Below, piece after piece: positions 15,533 through 25,039 of a stretch of DNA of 40,930 bases. This stretch comes from Candidatus Saccharibacteria bacterium GW2011_GWC2_48_9. Its GTDB lineage: Bacteria > Patescibacteriota > Saccharimonadia > Saccharimonadales > Saccharimonadaceae. The DNA is taken from the NCBI GenBank assembly GCA_001003725.1, contig LCPR01000008.1, positions 9,891-50,820 on the forward strand, given 5' to 3'. The position numbers and the translations under genes are program-made. Each line of letters begins with the position of its first letter. The stretch's first letter is position 1. Below the pieces are notes generated by a model. The model did no database searches, was not told the DNA's origin, and saw nothing but the letters and a program-made list of their open reading frames with translations.

Positions 15533-16476
15533 TAGTGTGTTCCTCCGTGGTTCATAGTGCCGTGATTCATACCTTCCGTATCATCTGTTTTTGATGAGCT
15601 GCTACTGTGTCCATGCCCCATGTACTTTGCCATTATTGTATCATACAAATCTTTTTCCGCGAGCTGATATGTTTGCGGTTTGGCCATCAGGCTCGGCTGC
15701 GCAAGAATATTATAGGTAGCTAAATCCATGTTTAGGTTGTTGTCTGTCGCTTCGCCAGGAGCAGCGATTGTCCAGCTTGTAAAATCCACTTCCGACATCA
15801 CATCGGCGGTAAATGTCATCTTGGAGTACCCTTCGCCGTTGATGTTGGTGTTGTAACCCTTGTATTCACCTGTCTTTTCTGGCATAAGGTTGAGCTGCGA
15901 ATTCATGCCGTTCATAGAGTAGATTTGCGACCCGAGACTTGGAATCCAAAATCCACTCATAGGTGCGTCTGCCGCGAGAGAGAAATGCACTGGCCTGTCG
16001 ACAGGCAGCGGCAGTTCGTTGACGGTTGCGATGTCATATTCTGGGTAGATGAATAACCACTTCCATTGCAAGGCGACAACCTGCACTTCGATTGGTGGTT
16101 TGTCGGATGCGATGGGCTTGTAGGGGTCGAGGCTGTGCGTCGACTGCCAGGTGATGACCCCGAGTACACCTATGATGACAATTGGTATGCCCCACCATAT
16201 CGCCTCGAGTGTATAATTGCCATCCACTTCTGGCTTGTAGTCTGCACCTCGCCCTTCGCGGTACTTGTACGCAAACATGCCGAGCATGCCGAACACGGGT
16301 ATAACGACAAGCGCACTTAACCCGAGTGTAAAGTATAGTAGGTTGCGTTGCTCTATCGCTGTTTTACCGGTTGGCTCGAGTACGTCTATAGTGACGTCTT
16401 TTACGAGCACCCACATCAATACTACAAATGCACTTAGGCCAAGTGGAATCAAGCTCGCTTTTAAAAGACGTTTCAT
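15532..16476 (-). CDS. cyoA: Cytochrome bo-type quinol oxidase subunit II
   Basis: Subunit II has an N-terminal helix (about 7-25), a second helix (about 50-72), a further hydrophobic stretch (about 93-110) and a cupredoxin domain facing outward (WKWLFIYPEYDIATVNELPLPV). The protein contains no cysteine. It therefore lacks CuA and is a quinol oxidase, not a cytochrome c oxidase, and it also lacks the lipoprotein Cys seen in E. coli. The C-terminal 28 residues are rich in His, Met, Ser and Gly (GMNHGTMNHGGTH), a possible copper-collecting tail. A TATCAT box ends 9 bases before the ATG. The stop shares one base with the cyoB start. Confidence 0.95.
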   Translation of the reverse strand: MKRLLKASLIPLGLSAFVVLMWVLVKDVTIDVLEPTGKTAIEQRNLLYFTLGLSALVVIPVFGMLGMFAYKYREGRGADYKPEVDGNYTLEAIWWGIPIVIIGVLGVITWQSTHSLDPYKPIASDKPPIEVQVVALQWKWLFIYPEYDIATVNELPLPVDRPVHFSLAADAPMSGFWIPSLGSQIYSMNGMNSQLNLMPEKTGEYKGYNTNINGEGYSKMTFTADVMSEVDFTSWTIAAPGEATDNNLNMDLATYNILAQPSLMAKPQTYQLAEKDLYDTIMAKYMGHGHSSSSSKTDDTEGMNHGTMNHGGTH

Positions 16477-16518
16477 GCTGTTTCTATGATACTACTTATG
16501 ATAGTGAGAAACAAGCTG

Positions 16519-18588
16519 TTATGAGCTGATATGTGACCATTTGTGGTGAATGGCTTCTTCAACTTCTTCGTCTGTAATGCCTTGGTCGTGCAAGTATGCA
16601 ACAGCGCGGTTGCCAGATGCGGCAATAGATTTCTTTGCCAGATAGCTAAGATATGGCATGAGCTCATCGCGGTGTTTTTCGAGAAGTTCATCGACCCTGT
16701 TGGCGTTTTGTTCACGATAGTTTTCGTAACGAGTAATAGTGCGTGTATAGGCTTTGTCGTAGAATACAGGTTCGCTGTAGGCCGTTTGCATAGCTTTAAT
16801 AGCTTTGACGGCTTTTCGCGCGATAATCATCTGTGCACGGTAATACTGCAGGCGCTCTTCGACGCTCGACTGCTTCTTCTTGCGTTCAAATACTGTCTGC
16901 ATAAAGTTGACAAGATGGTCGAAAATATCTTTACGGTCCATGTACACAGCTGGGTCGATTTCGTCGTGACGTGCATACTCTATCTTCTCAGTCTGTACGT
17001 TGAGCTTACCGAAAATACGGCGGAATACACGCTCACTTATTTCGCCATTAACGTATAGCTGTCGGAGCGTGAACTTCTCGACGTGAATCGCCATGAGGTG
17101 AAGTGACTGATCGAATAACTTGTCGTGATGTTCGTCCGTAATTGTGTCACGTTGTGCTCTGGCCGCAATAATTTTCTGGTCGAGCAGCTGCTTAAGCTCA
17201 CTGTAGGCGCTGTCGTTGACGAAACCTTTTGTTTTATGGGCACGGAAGCGCTCTCGCTCAGTCAGCAGGTAGTAGATGCTGAGGTCGGCTTGTTGTGCGT
17301 CGTCGAGCGGTTCGGGCTTATCGAGACCAAGCTTTGCCATGATGGGTTTGATAAGAGGTGCTTTGATGAACAGTGTCGCCAAGATACAACCGATCGTGAG
17401 TGCAAGTAAGAACTCGCGCGGAGTATAAGGGTATACCCAGTCGGCAACGGTGAAATCTTCTGGTATGAGTAGCACGATGATGATGGCAAGCGCACCACGG
17501 AGACTACCCCACGACAGCAGTAGCTGCCACGAGGGTGGAATCTTCTCTTCTATCTTGAGTGAATTAAGCGGCGAGGTAACTGCATAGACCGCCACGACAC
17601 GTACAGCCGCCACTAGCAGTACTGTTAGGAGGATCGGGAGCCACAGTTGGCGTATGTCGACGTTTGAAGATGCAAAGAGTAGCCCAGCCAAAATGAAAAC
17701 CAGCGAATTTGCGATGAATGCAATATGCTCGATAAACTTGCTAAGGTATTGGTCAGTCTTGGGTGAAAGGGTGTGTCGCGCGTAATTACCCAGAAATAGG
17801 CTGGTGATGGGTCCGAAGAAACCATGTTCGTTTATAAGCTCACCGAGTATAAAAACAAAGTGAGCAGAGATGATAAGCAGTGTGACTGTCGCGAATTCGT
17901 TGGAGCGAGTAAAACGAACGGCGCGTGAAAAAATAACCGCCATAACAAGTCCAAGTAAAATGCCAAATACAACCATGCCGATAAACATGGTGACGCCGTC
18001 AAAGATTGTCGCTGCGCCATCGAAGCCGTTGATCGCTACAGCCAAGATGACCATAAATAAGGCCACGGCTGTTCCGTCGTTAAATAGGCTTTCACCTTCA
18101 AATATCATCGTAAGGCGGCGCGGTGCACCATATTCTTTGAATAATGCGAGCACTGCCACGGGATCCGTGGATGAAATGATGGCACCAAATAATAATGCGA
18201 TAATAAAGGGAATCTCGAAGCCTACGAGCGGCAAAATCGCCCAGAGGCCAAACGCGATCAGAAGTGTCGACAACAGCAAGCCGACTACGGCGAGCAGTGA
18301 AATCGCCCATGCGCTATCGAGCATCTTACGGATATTCATATTAAAACCGGACTCAAATATCAATATAGGTAGGAATATATAAAAGAGTAGCTCTGGCGTG
18401 AGGGTGATGTCACCCAGGAAGCCAAATACAGATTCTAAGTATGGAAGTTTAACGATTGGTACGAGCAGTAGCCCTACAAGTACAAGGAGTACGGTATACG
18501 GTAGGTTGAGTCGCTTGGCTACGAAAAACACGCCAGTCGAAAGCGCGAGGAGTGTGAACAGTGCCAGTATAGAAGTAATAGTAAGCAT
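16519..18588 (-). CDS. CPA1-family Na+(K+)/H+ antiporter
   Basis: The protein exchanges monovalent cations for protons across the membrane. Residues 1-420 carry about 12 helices with the CPA1 ion-binding pair: Thr141-Asp142 (STDPVAVLALF) and Asn170-Asp171 (EGESLFNDGTAVALF). Residues 440-689 are a long soluble, charged helical domain of the kind found in NhaP-type antiporters. The start is taken at ATG 18588 (MLTITSILALF). An upstream in-frame extension to 18624 would add a basic segment and is less likely. It lies directly upstream of the cyo operon on the same strand with its own stop 42 bases from cyoA, and may help balance pH and Na+ with the respiratory chain. Confidence 0.92.
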   Translation of the reverse strand: MLTITSILALFTLLALSTGVFFVAKRLNLPYTVLLVLVGLLLVPIVKLPYLESVFGFLGDITLTPELLFYIFLPILIFESGFNMNIRKMLDSAWAISLLAVVGLLLSTLLIAFGLWAILPLVGFEIPFIIALLFGAIISSTDPVAVLALFKEYGAPRRLTMIFEGESLFNDGTAVALFMVILAVAINGFDGAATIFDGVTMFIGMVVFGILLGLVMAVIFSRAVRFTRSNEFATVTLLIISAHFVFILGELINEHGFFGPITSLFLGNYARHTLSPKTDQYLSKFIEHIAFIANSLVFILAGLLFASSNVDIRQLWLPILLTVLLVAAVRVVAVYAVTSPLNSLKIEEKIPPSWQLLLSWGSLRGALAIIIVLLIPEDFTVADWVYPYTPREFLLALTIGCILATLFIKAPLIKPIMAKLGLDKPEPLDDAQQADLSIYYLLTERERFRAHKTKGFVNDSAYSELKQLLDQKIIAARAQRDTITDEHHDKLFDQSLHLMAIHVEKFTLRQLYVNGEISERVFRRIFGKLNVQTEKIEYARHDEIDPAVYMDRKDIFDHLVNFMQTVFERKKKQSSVEERLQYYRAQMIIARKAVKAIKAMQTAYSEPVFYDKAYTRTITRYENYREQNANRVDELLEKHRDELMPYLSYLAKKSIAASGNRAVAYLHDQGITDEEVEEAIHHKWSHISS

Positions 18589-18673
18589 ATTTGTATAAAG
18601 TATTGCCTTAAAGCCACGTCTCACTATACGCCTGCCCTTTCATCGGTGCAAGAGCTGTTTTATACTACATCGT

Positions 18674-19459
18674 ATGTTACAAATTTTGCTCCACTCATCG
18701 AAAACTATGAGAACTAGGCCGGAAACATTACTGCCCTATCAGGCGCCGCAGTTTTTAGCTCGTGCCGAAGAGCTTGCAGGATATCTTCGCTCGCTCGATG
18801 TATCTGAAGTCGCTCACGTTATGAAGCTTTCGCCAGACAAAGCCGCGTCGACTGTAGAGCTCATGGCCAGGTGGTCTAGTGGGGAATCTGGAAGTAGGCC
18901 GGCTATCGATGCGTTTATTGGAGATATATACAGCGGATTGCAGGTGCACACCTGGACCCCGGCTGATCGTCATGAGGCGAATGGCCGCCTGCTAATACTG
19001 TCTGGCTTGTACGGTGGACTCAGGGCCTGTGATAGTGTTGTCCCGTATCGACTAGAAATGGGCTATCGTCTGCCAACTATGCCAGAGAAAAATCTCTATC
19101 AGTACTGGGGAGACACTCTCGCCACCCTACTTAGCCCGTCTGCGAAGAGTCTCGTAAATCTTTCGGCTGTCGAATACACCAAGGCATTACTACCATATAT
19201 CAATACGCCGGTCGTAACGCCACGCTTTTTAACAGTTAGTCCAAAGAATGGTGAACCGATATTTGTAGTTGTTCATGCCAAAATTGCACGTGGTGCATTT
19301 GCAAAATGGCTGGTTGTCAATCGCATAGATAACACCGAACAGCTCACCCTATTTGATGACTTGGGTTATCGTTACGACGCCTCACTGAGTACTCCGGAGC
19401 AACCGGTATACGTGTGTCAAGAATTTGGTGGCATTGGCCTTAGCGTGAGGTTGAGCTGA
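18674..19459 (+). CDS. yaaA: YaaA family peroxide-stress protein (DUF328)
   Basis: YaaA proteins limit free iron and protect DNA during peroxide stress in E. coli. The 261-residue sequence follows the family: LQILLHSSKTM at the N-terminus (E. coli type ILLSPAKT), AFIGDIYSGL near 95, LLILSGLYGGLRACDSVVPYRLEMG near 120-145, NLYQYWGD, LVNLSAVEYTKAL and HAKIARGAFAKWLVVNRI, then LTLFDDLGYRYD. A TATACT box (18661-18666) ends 7 bases before ATG 18674, so the mRNA is leaderless. The stop abuts the convergent MMPL gene with no spacer. Confidence 0.92.
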   Translation: MLQILLHSSKTMRTRPETLLPYQAPQFLARAEELAGYLRSLDVSEVAHVMKLSPDKAASTVELMARWSSGESGSRPAIDAFIGDIYSGLQVHTWTPADRHEANGRLLILSGLYGGLRACDSVVPYRLEMGYRLPTMPEKNLYQYWGDTLATLLSPSAKSLVNLSAVEYTKALLPYINTPVVTPRFLTVSPKNGEPIFVVVHAKIARGAFAKWLVVNRIDNTEQLTLFDDLGYRYDASLSTPEQPVYVCQEFGGIGLSVRLS

Positions 19460-21781
19460 TTACTTCTTGTGGCGTTTGGATGGCCACCATACGCCGCGAC
19501 CGATGTCGTGAACTAATGCAGGAACGAGCAGTGAGCGTACGACGAGTGTATCGAGCAATACGCCAAACGCTACGATGAAGGAAAGTTGTAGCAAGAATAG
19601 GATTGGAATTACCGCGAGTGCAGCAAACGTTGCGGCCAGTACGATACCTGCCGAAGTGATAACTCCACCGGTGACGACAAGCCCTAGCAATACGCCTTTT
19701 CTTGTGCCGATGCGCAGCGATTCTTCTCGTACGCGTGTCATAAGGAAAATATTGTAGTCGATGCCAAGCGCGACAAGGAATATGAAGCCGTACAATACTA
19801 CCGATGGCTCAGCTCCAGGCAGGTCTAGCGCGTAGTTGAATACGAGTGCAGATATGCCAAGGGTTGCCACGAATGACAGTACAGTGGTAACGAGCAGCAG
19901 CAGCGGTGCGGCAATTGAACGGAGCAAGAGCATCAATATGATCGTTATCACAAGAAGGACTGCTGGTATAACGACCATGCGGTCGCGTTCGGCACTAATT
20001 TGCGTATCAAGCTGTACTGCCGTAGTGCCGCCGACTCGCGCAGATGAGTCTATGTCATGGAGTGCGTCGCGAAGGCGCTGTATTGTCGTTTTAGCGGCAT
20101 CGGAATCGGCTTTATTTTCCAGAGTGACTTCCAGTAGCACTTCGCCATCGATAACTTTTGGTGTCGCATCTTTGAATGGGTAGGCTTTTTCTGCGAGGCT
20201 ATCCACAGATGGAATATTGGCTGATGCCTCGCGGTATATCCCGTCGATCACTGCTTTTGGTGCGCCTGGTGTACTGGCGACTATTTGACGCCGCAGGTCG
20301 GCTTTTTGAGTGGAAATTTGCGACGATATTTCGCTACGAATTTCTTGCTTAATATCTGTCTCCTGTTGCCCAAGCGGCAATGTGCCAGAGTTTGAGTTAT
20401 CAGCGCGCACTGCGACAGAAGCCGCACCGTTGTCTGCCTCGATGGCAGCAACTGCTGCGTCGAGCTTGTCTGCGCTCACGACGACTTGGGCCGGAGTACC
20501 TGAGCCACCAGGAAAATGTTTATCGATAAGCTCCTGGCCATCTCGGGCCTCTGATTCTCCGAGTATAAAGTCGCTCTGCGAAACACCCTCTGCACGCAGT
20601 TGTAATAGGCCGAGTGTTGATACCAATAAGACGGCGGTCGTAGCTACCCATACTGTGCGGTCATGGGCACCCACAAACTTGGCGACTTTCTGCCACGCAC
20701 CATGTTCATGTTCTTTTTTACCAAGCTTGCCGATGATATTGAGTTTACTGTGGTATTCGGGAATGCGTGGCCAAAATACTCTCCGCCCCCAGATGACAAG
20801 GAGGCTTGGCAGAAATGTGAGTGCGCTGAGCACTGCAAAACCAATACCGATAGCACCAACTGGTCCTAGTGCTTGATTTGAGTTGAGGTCTGAGAGCAAC
20901 AGACATAGTAAGCCGGCGCTCACCGTGCCACCTGCCGCAAGAATTGGCTCGACGGAGCGTCGCCAGCTGGCGACAATAGCCTGATGCGCGTGCGCATGGC
21001 GCGTAAGCTCTTCTCGGTAACGCGCCACATATAACAGCGCATAATCTGTCGCCGCGCCAATCACCAAAATGAACAATATGCCCTGCACCTGTCCGTTTAT
21101 AGTTACGATACCTGCTTGCGCGAGATAATATACCGCCAAGATTGATGCGGATAATGCAAAAATTGAATTAAGTAGCACTAGAAAAGGCAGAATTGGCGAG
21201 CGATACACGACGAGCAATATCACAAATACTACAGCGAGGGCTACACCAAGTAGTAGGCCGTCGATACCAGAGAACGCGGCAGATAAATCATCCAGAAATC
21301 CAACCGGACCAGTAATTTTGAAATCAACGGGCGCGTCACCCTGTTCAAGTGCTGTGCGTAGTTCGGCTACAAATGCTTCGTTTTCGCTGTCGCTGTTTGC
21401 GTTGACAACAACGAGTGCTGCCTTGCCGTCTTCGGCGAGTATGGGTGGAGACACCTCGCCAACTACCGATTTAATCTTGGTCAGTCCACTTGTGGTGTCG
21501 GCGATTTGTTCGACAGTTGTATCGGACAGTTTCTTCTCATCGTCACTAAACACCAGTATCGCGGGAATTGTATTCTCGTCTTGGAATTTTTTTAGCTCTT
21601 TGTTAACCTGCGTAGATTCGGCACTCTCTGGTAAAAATGTTGCTTGGTCGTTGCTTGCGACATCGCCGATCTTGCCAAAGTATGGTCCGCCAATACTGCC
21701 GAGCAGTACCCATATAATAAGTAGTACTGCGGGTACGGTAATACGAAGCCATTTTGGAAATTCTAGGTTGGATTTTGTCAT
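19460..21781 (-). CDS. MMPL/RND-family membrane transporter
   Basis: The 773-residue protein has the MMPL layout. After a first helix (about 13-33) comes an extracellular loop of about 110 residues, then five helices ending in GAATDYALLYVARYREEL. A soluble stretch, another helix (VWVATTAVLLVSTLGLL) and a large second loop of about 200 residues follow, then five helices with GIDYNIFLMTRVREES. These two signature Asp-Tyr helices carry the proton relay. MMPL proteins export lipids or hydrophobic compounds, but the substrate here is unknown. The true start is ATG 21781 (MTKSNLEFPKW): a TACACT box (complement of 21788-21793) ends 6 bases upstream, so the longer open frame is not used. The coiled-coil gene precedes it by 43 bases. 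Confidence 0.93.
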   Translation of the reverse strand: MTKSNLEFPKWLRITVPAVLLIIWVLLGSIGGPYFGKIGDVASNDQATFLPESAESTQVNKELKKFQDENTIPAILVFSDDEKKLSDTTVEQIADTTSGLTKIKSVVGEVSPPILAEDGKAALVVVNANSDSENEAFVAELRTALEQGDAPVDFKITGPVGFLDDLSAAFSGIDGLLLGVALAVVFVILLVVYRSPILPFLVLLNSIFALSASILAVYYLAQAGIVTINGQVQGILFILVIGAATDYALLYVARYREELTRHAHAHQAIVASWRRSVEPILAAGGTVSAGLLCLLLSDLNSNQALGPVGAIGIGFAVLSALTFLPSLLVIWGRRVFWPRIPEYHSKLNIIGKLGKKEHEHGAWQKVAKFVGAHDRTVWVATTAVLLVSTLGLLQLRAEGVSQSDFILGESEARDGQELIDKHFPGGSGTPAQVVVSADKLDAAVAAIEADNGAASVAVRADNSNSGTLPLGQQETDIKQEIRSEISSQISTQKADLRRQIVASTPGAPKAVIDGIYREASANIPSVDSLAEKAYPFKDATPKVIDGEVLLEVTLENKADSDAAKTTIQRLRDALHDIDSSARVGGTTAVQLDTQISAERDRMVVIPAVLLVITIILMLLLRSIAAPLLLLVTTVLSFVATLGISALVFNYALDLPGAEPSVVLYGFIFLVALGIDYNIFLMTRVREESLRIGTRKGVLLGLVVTGGVITSAGIVLAATFAALAVIPILFLLQLSFIVAFGVLLDTLVVRSLLVPALVHDIGRGVWWPSKRHKK

Positions 21782-21824
21782 AGTGCTAGTGTAGCGCGCT
21801 GTACGCGTACGCGCCAGTCTAATG

Positions 21825-22187
21825 TTAGCCGAGTATCCGGGCCTTTTGACTTTCAAGCTGCTGCAAGTCAATCTTGAGTTGTTGCTCGAGCCGCGTTAAG
21901 TCGTCTTTATGGCGATTATGGCGCTGCGTGATATCGTTTTCTAGATTTGTTACTTGGTGTTGAAGGTCTTGCAGTTGTCGTTGGCAATCTCGTAGCTCTT
22001 TGTCGTATTGCTGCATATCCTGTTTGTCGCGTTCGATAAGCTGTTGCTCACCGCGCGCTTTATCTTTTTCGTCGAGTGCTATTTCGAGCACCTCTCGCTC
22101 TCGTAGTTTAGTGACGTCTTTTTCTTTGATTTGCTTTTGCTGTTCAAGCTGCGCGATGCGTTGTTGTAGTGCTGCGATACTGCTCAT
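21825..22187 (-). CDS. Coiled-coil protein (120 aa), unknown function
   Basis: The whole protein is a predicted single long coiled coil: heptads of Leu/Ile/Val with Gln, Glu, Lys and Arg from residue 5 to 115, no Pro after the start, and no membrane segment. I do not recognise the family. Start ATG 22187 has AAGGAG about 9 bases upstream, so this mRNA has a leader. It precedes the MMPL transporter on the same strand and may be partly co-transcribed. On the other side it is divergent from the ThrE-type gene. Confidence 0.8.
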   Translation of the reverse strand: MSSIAALQQRIAQLEQQKQIKEKDVTKLREREVLEIALDEKDKARGEQQLIERDKQDMQQYDKELRDCQRQLQDLQHQVTNLENDITQRHNRHKDDLTRLEQQLKIDLQQLESQKARILG

Positions 22188-22301
22188 TATACTGTTCTCC
22201 TTATATGTATATTATACTGCGCTCTGGTGCGTTTCTCCCAGTGTCTTTTTGGGGGTATTATTGCTACAATGGTAAAGGTAAAAACACAAGGAGACAAAAA
22301 T

Positions 22302-23858
22302 TTGAAACTGTGGCTATCTAAGCGCCGGTCTGAAAACACCACGGTGCCTGTTGAACAGGCTCAGTTTCCTCTTATAGAAAAATTTGGCGAAAACCTCACG
22401 CCAAACATGCGCGCGCTGCGTCTTGCGATGACTATTGCAGATCAACTACTCTCCATGGGCGTCTCGGCCAACAGCGTAGTAGCTAAGACGCTCGATATCA
22501 CCGAAACATACTGCCAGCGACCGGTGCACATCGATATCAGCGCAAATGTGTTGATGGTCTCACAGCTACGCGGTATTGAGCGTGAACCGCTCACGCTGAT
22601 TCGCCCTGTGACACCGCGCGACACAAATTACATGACTATTCAGTCGATTCAAAATCTCATTTATGAGATTCATAAAGGACAGCACTCACTTGATGAAGCA
22701 GAACAAATTCTCGATGATCTTCTCAAGTCCCCTCGTACGTTTCCTTGGTGGCTGATCATGTTCGGTAACGCCTCTATCGTTGCGGGCGTCACCCTTATGT
22801 ACACCAGCGCGTGGGAAGCGATTTTAACGACCTTTTGTATCGGTATGATGATCGATCGCCTACTAGCATTATTGATTAAGCACCGAATACCCCCATTCTT
22901 TCGCCAGGTTGCAGCTGCTGGTACTATCACGGTTACGGCAGCGCTCATTAACTTCGCAGCCAGCCAGGGTGTGTCTTTCTTCTTTGATATGAACCCTACC
23001 CTTCTTGTCGTCGGTGGTGTTGTCATGCTCGTGGCGGGCCTCGTGATTGTCGCCGCCGTGCAGGATGCAATTGAGGAATATTATCTGACGGCAAACGCGC
23101 GCCTGACAAAAGTGATCATGCAGACAGTTGGTATTGTGATGGGTATTTTGGTGGGGCTCTACGCAGCCCGAAAGCTCGGCATTGGTATTGCGGTGTCACC
23201 AGACCCACTGACGCTCAACGACCTGCAGCTACAAGTGATCGGTGCAGCCATGGCTGCGGGCGGTTATGCACTTGCCTGCCAGACAAAGTTTCGTGCTGTT
23301 GCCGGTATTGGTATTATTGGCGGTGCAGGCCTTTTCTTGATGTGGAATGCAGTCAACACGCTCGGTATTTCAGTTGTGCCCGCAAGCGGTATTGCGGCGG
23401 CATTTATAGGTATCATTGCCGCGTTTATCTCGCGTTTTTGGCATACGCCGTCGGTAGGCATTATCGCCGGTTCTATTGTGCCACTTGTACCTGGACTCAT
23501 GTTATATAACGGACTCATGCAATTGATCAACTATCCGCCAGGAGACCCAGAATTTTTCAGAGCACTAGGTACATTGTTTACTGCAGCAACGACAGCGCTT
23601 GCTATTGCCGCAGGTGCATCGTTCGGTGGGATGATTGGCCGGCCTATTAATCAAAAAATAGCCTATGCCCGTAACGATATTCCGTTTGCAGAGTTTATGC
23701 GTCGGCAGATCAATCCAAAGCACAAAGTTAACTTAGCAAATCTTGCGCTCAGTCAGCTAGGTCGCATACGTAAGCGCCGCGAATGGCGAGACCATCACCA
23801 TGTGGGACACGCAGGTGCTGTGCAGCACGATCCTACTTCACACGATATTCACCCGTAA
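22302..23858 (+). CDS. Threonine/serine exporter family (ThrE-like) membrane protein
   Basis: The protein joins both halves of the ThrE family. A soluble N-terminal part (MRALRLAMTIADQLLSMGVSA, then a long hydrophilic segment to about residue 145) is followed by about ten helices starting at FPWWLIMFGNASIVAGVTL. It probably exports amino acids or related small molecules. The start is chosen as TTG 22302 because AAGGAG (22288-22293) lies 8 bases before it. The in-frame ATG at 22269 overlaps the TACAAT box (22265-22270) and would lie upstream of the transcript. It is 518 residues from that TTG. The C-terminus is His-rich (DHHHVGH), which is not typical and may bind metal. Confidence 0.88.
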   Translation: MKLWLSKRRSENTTVPVEQAQFPLIEKFGENLTPNMRALRLAMTIADQLLSMGVSANSVVAKTLDITETYCQRPVHIDISANVLMVSQLRGIEREPLTLIRPVTPRDTNYMTIQSIQNLIYEIHKGQHSLDEAEQILDDLLKSPRTFPWWLIMFGNASIVAGVTLMYTSAWEAILTTFCIGMMIDRLLALLIKHRIPPFFRQVAAAGTITVTAALINFAASQGVSFFFDMNPTLLVVGGVVMLVAGLVIVAAVQDAIEEYYLTANARLTKVIMQTVGIVMGILVGLYAARKLGIGIAVSPDPLTLNDLQLQVIGAAMAAGGYALACQTKFRAVAGIGIIGGAGLFLMWNAVNTLGISVVPASGIAAAFIGIIAAFISRFWHTPSVGIIAGSIVPLVPGLMLYNGLMQLINYPPGDPEFFRALGTLFTAATTALAIAAGASFGGMIGRPINQKIAYARNDIPFAEFMRRQINPKHKVNLANLALSQLGRIRKRREWRDHHHVGHAGAVQHDPTSHDIHP

Positions 23859-23864
23859 AGTAAA

Positions 23865-24098
23865 CTACGAATTATTTCGGTGCCATGTGTCATCGTCGCT
23901 TTTATGGTATTTCTGTTTCACTGCACTCCATGCGACCCGGTGTGCGACTTCTTCGCGAGACGTGTCGCCGCGTCGGTCTTCTGGATCTTTATATTCATCG
24001 TACGCGCTGTTGAACGCTTCTTTGTAAATATCTTGTGCGTGGGCGGGTAATACATTTTTGACGTTATCAGGTAGTTCGCTTATTGAGTTGAACGGCAT
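23865..24098 (-). CDS. chaB: ChaB family protein
   Basis: This 77-residue protein is strikingly like E. coli ChaB: LPxxVKxVLPxHAQDIYKEAFNSAxDxYKDxEDRR, then SREEVAHRVAWSAVK and a final KSDDDTWH. ChaB is annotated as a regulator of the ChaA Ca2+(Na+)/H+ antiporter, but its molecular role is poorly known and no ChaA is in this window. A strong Shine-Dalgarno (AAAGGAGG) precedes the ATG. It is the last gene of a three-gene operon after the SDR, with a 17-base spacer. Confidence 0.95.
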   Translation of the reverse strand: MPFNSISELPDNVKNVLPAHAQDIYKEAFNSAYDEYKDPEDRRGDTSREEVAHRVAWSAVKQKYHKSDDDTWHRNNS

Positions 24099-24115
24099 GA
24101 GTGGCCTCCTTTCGA

Positions 24116-25012
24116 TTATGGTGTATGGTTGCCACCAGTTACACCAATTACTTCGCCTGTGGTATAACTAGATTCTTGGCTTGCCAAAAATACATAGGCT
24201 GGTGCGCATTCAGCTGGTTGGCCGGCTCTCCCGTACGGAGATTGCTCTCCAAAGTGCGTGAGTTTTTCCATCGGCTGACCGTAACTCGGCTGCAAAGGTG
24301 TCCAGATCGGACCGGGCGCAACAGCATTGACACGAATGCCTTTTTCGATGAGTTGTTTGCTCAAGCCCTTGGTGAAGCTGGTGATCGCACCTTTTGTTGA
24401 CGCGTAGTCGAGCAGCTCGGCGGATGGTTGGTATGACTGTATGGATGTCGTATTGATAATACTTGCCCCGGCTGGCAAAAATTTCATCGCAGATTGCACA
24501 ATCCAGAACATCGCATAAATGTTCGTGCGAAAGGTCGCGTCAAGTTGCTCGGTACTGAGCTGCGTAATATCGTCGCAGTATATCTGCTTGCCCGCATTGT
24601 TGACGATGATATCGATACCGCCAAATGCTTTCATGACATTGATTGGTAGCGCTTTGGCGAACGACTCTTCGCTGATGTCACCGGGAAGTGCTAAAGTTTC
24701 CACCTTTGTGTCTGCTATCAGCCGCAGGGTTTCTTCGGCGTCATTTTGCTCCGACGGCAAATATGCTATAGCGACGTCGGCGCCTTCGCGGGCAAACGCG
24801 ATAGCAACAGCACGGCCTATGCCTGAGTCTCCACCGGTGATGAGGGCTTTTCTACCGGCAAGTCGGCCAGAACCTACGTAGGACTTTTCTCCATGGTCGG
24901 CTTTTGGTTGCATCTGCGAATCAAGTCCTGGTTCGTCTTGCCTTTGTTCGGGGATGTCTAGTTTTGGGTATTGAGTTGTTGGATCTTGCATTGTGTGTTG
25001 ATTCTTTTGCAT
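24116..25012 (-). CDS. Short-chain dehydrogenase/reductase (YghA/GSP39-like)
   Basis: This is an NAD(P)-dependent oxidoreductase of the classical SDR fold with an N-terminal extension. The first ~50 residues are polar, Gln/Asp/Pro-rich and end in SYVGSGRLAGRKALITGG, typical of YghA/general-stress-protein-39 SDRs. Cofactor loop GGDSGIG (60-66), NNAG (138-141), catalytic Ser190, Tyr203 and Lys207 (YASTK) are all present. The substrate is unknown. AAGGAGG precedes the ATG. It is the middle gene between a flavodoxin-fold reductase and chaB, a stress-type grouping. Confidence 0.92.
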   Translation of the reverse strand: MQKNQHTMQDPTTQYPKLDIPEQRQDEPGLDSQMQPKADHGEKSYVGSGRLAGRKALITGGDSGIGRAVAIAFAREGADVAIAYLPSEQNDAEETLRLIADTKVETLALPGDISEESFAKALPINVMKAFGGIDIIVNNAGKQIYCDDITQLSTEQLDATFRTNIYAMFWIVQSAMKFLPAGASIINTTSIQSYQPSAELLDYASTKGAITSFTKGLSKQLIEKGIRVNAVAPGPIWTPLQPSYGQPMEKLTHFGEQSPYGRAGQPAECAPAYVFLASQESSYTTGEVIGVTGGNHTP

Positions 25013-25039
25013 ATATATCCTCCTTGTGAGTTGGGTAAT

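Noticed and set aside
20310-20876. Plus-strand frame of 188 codons opposite the MMPL gene
   Set aside because: Antisense shadow. The product is Ser/Thr/Ala-rich without motifs, while the minus strand encodes a clear transporter.
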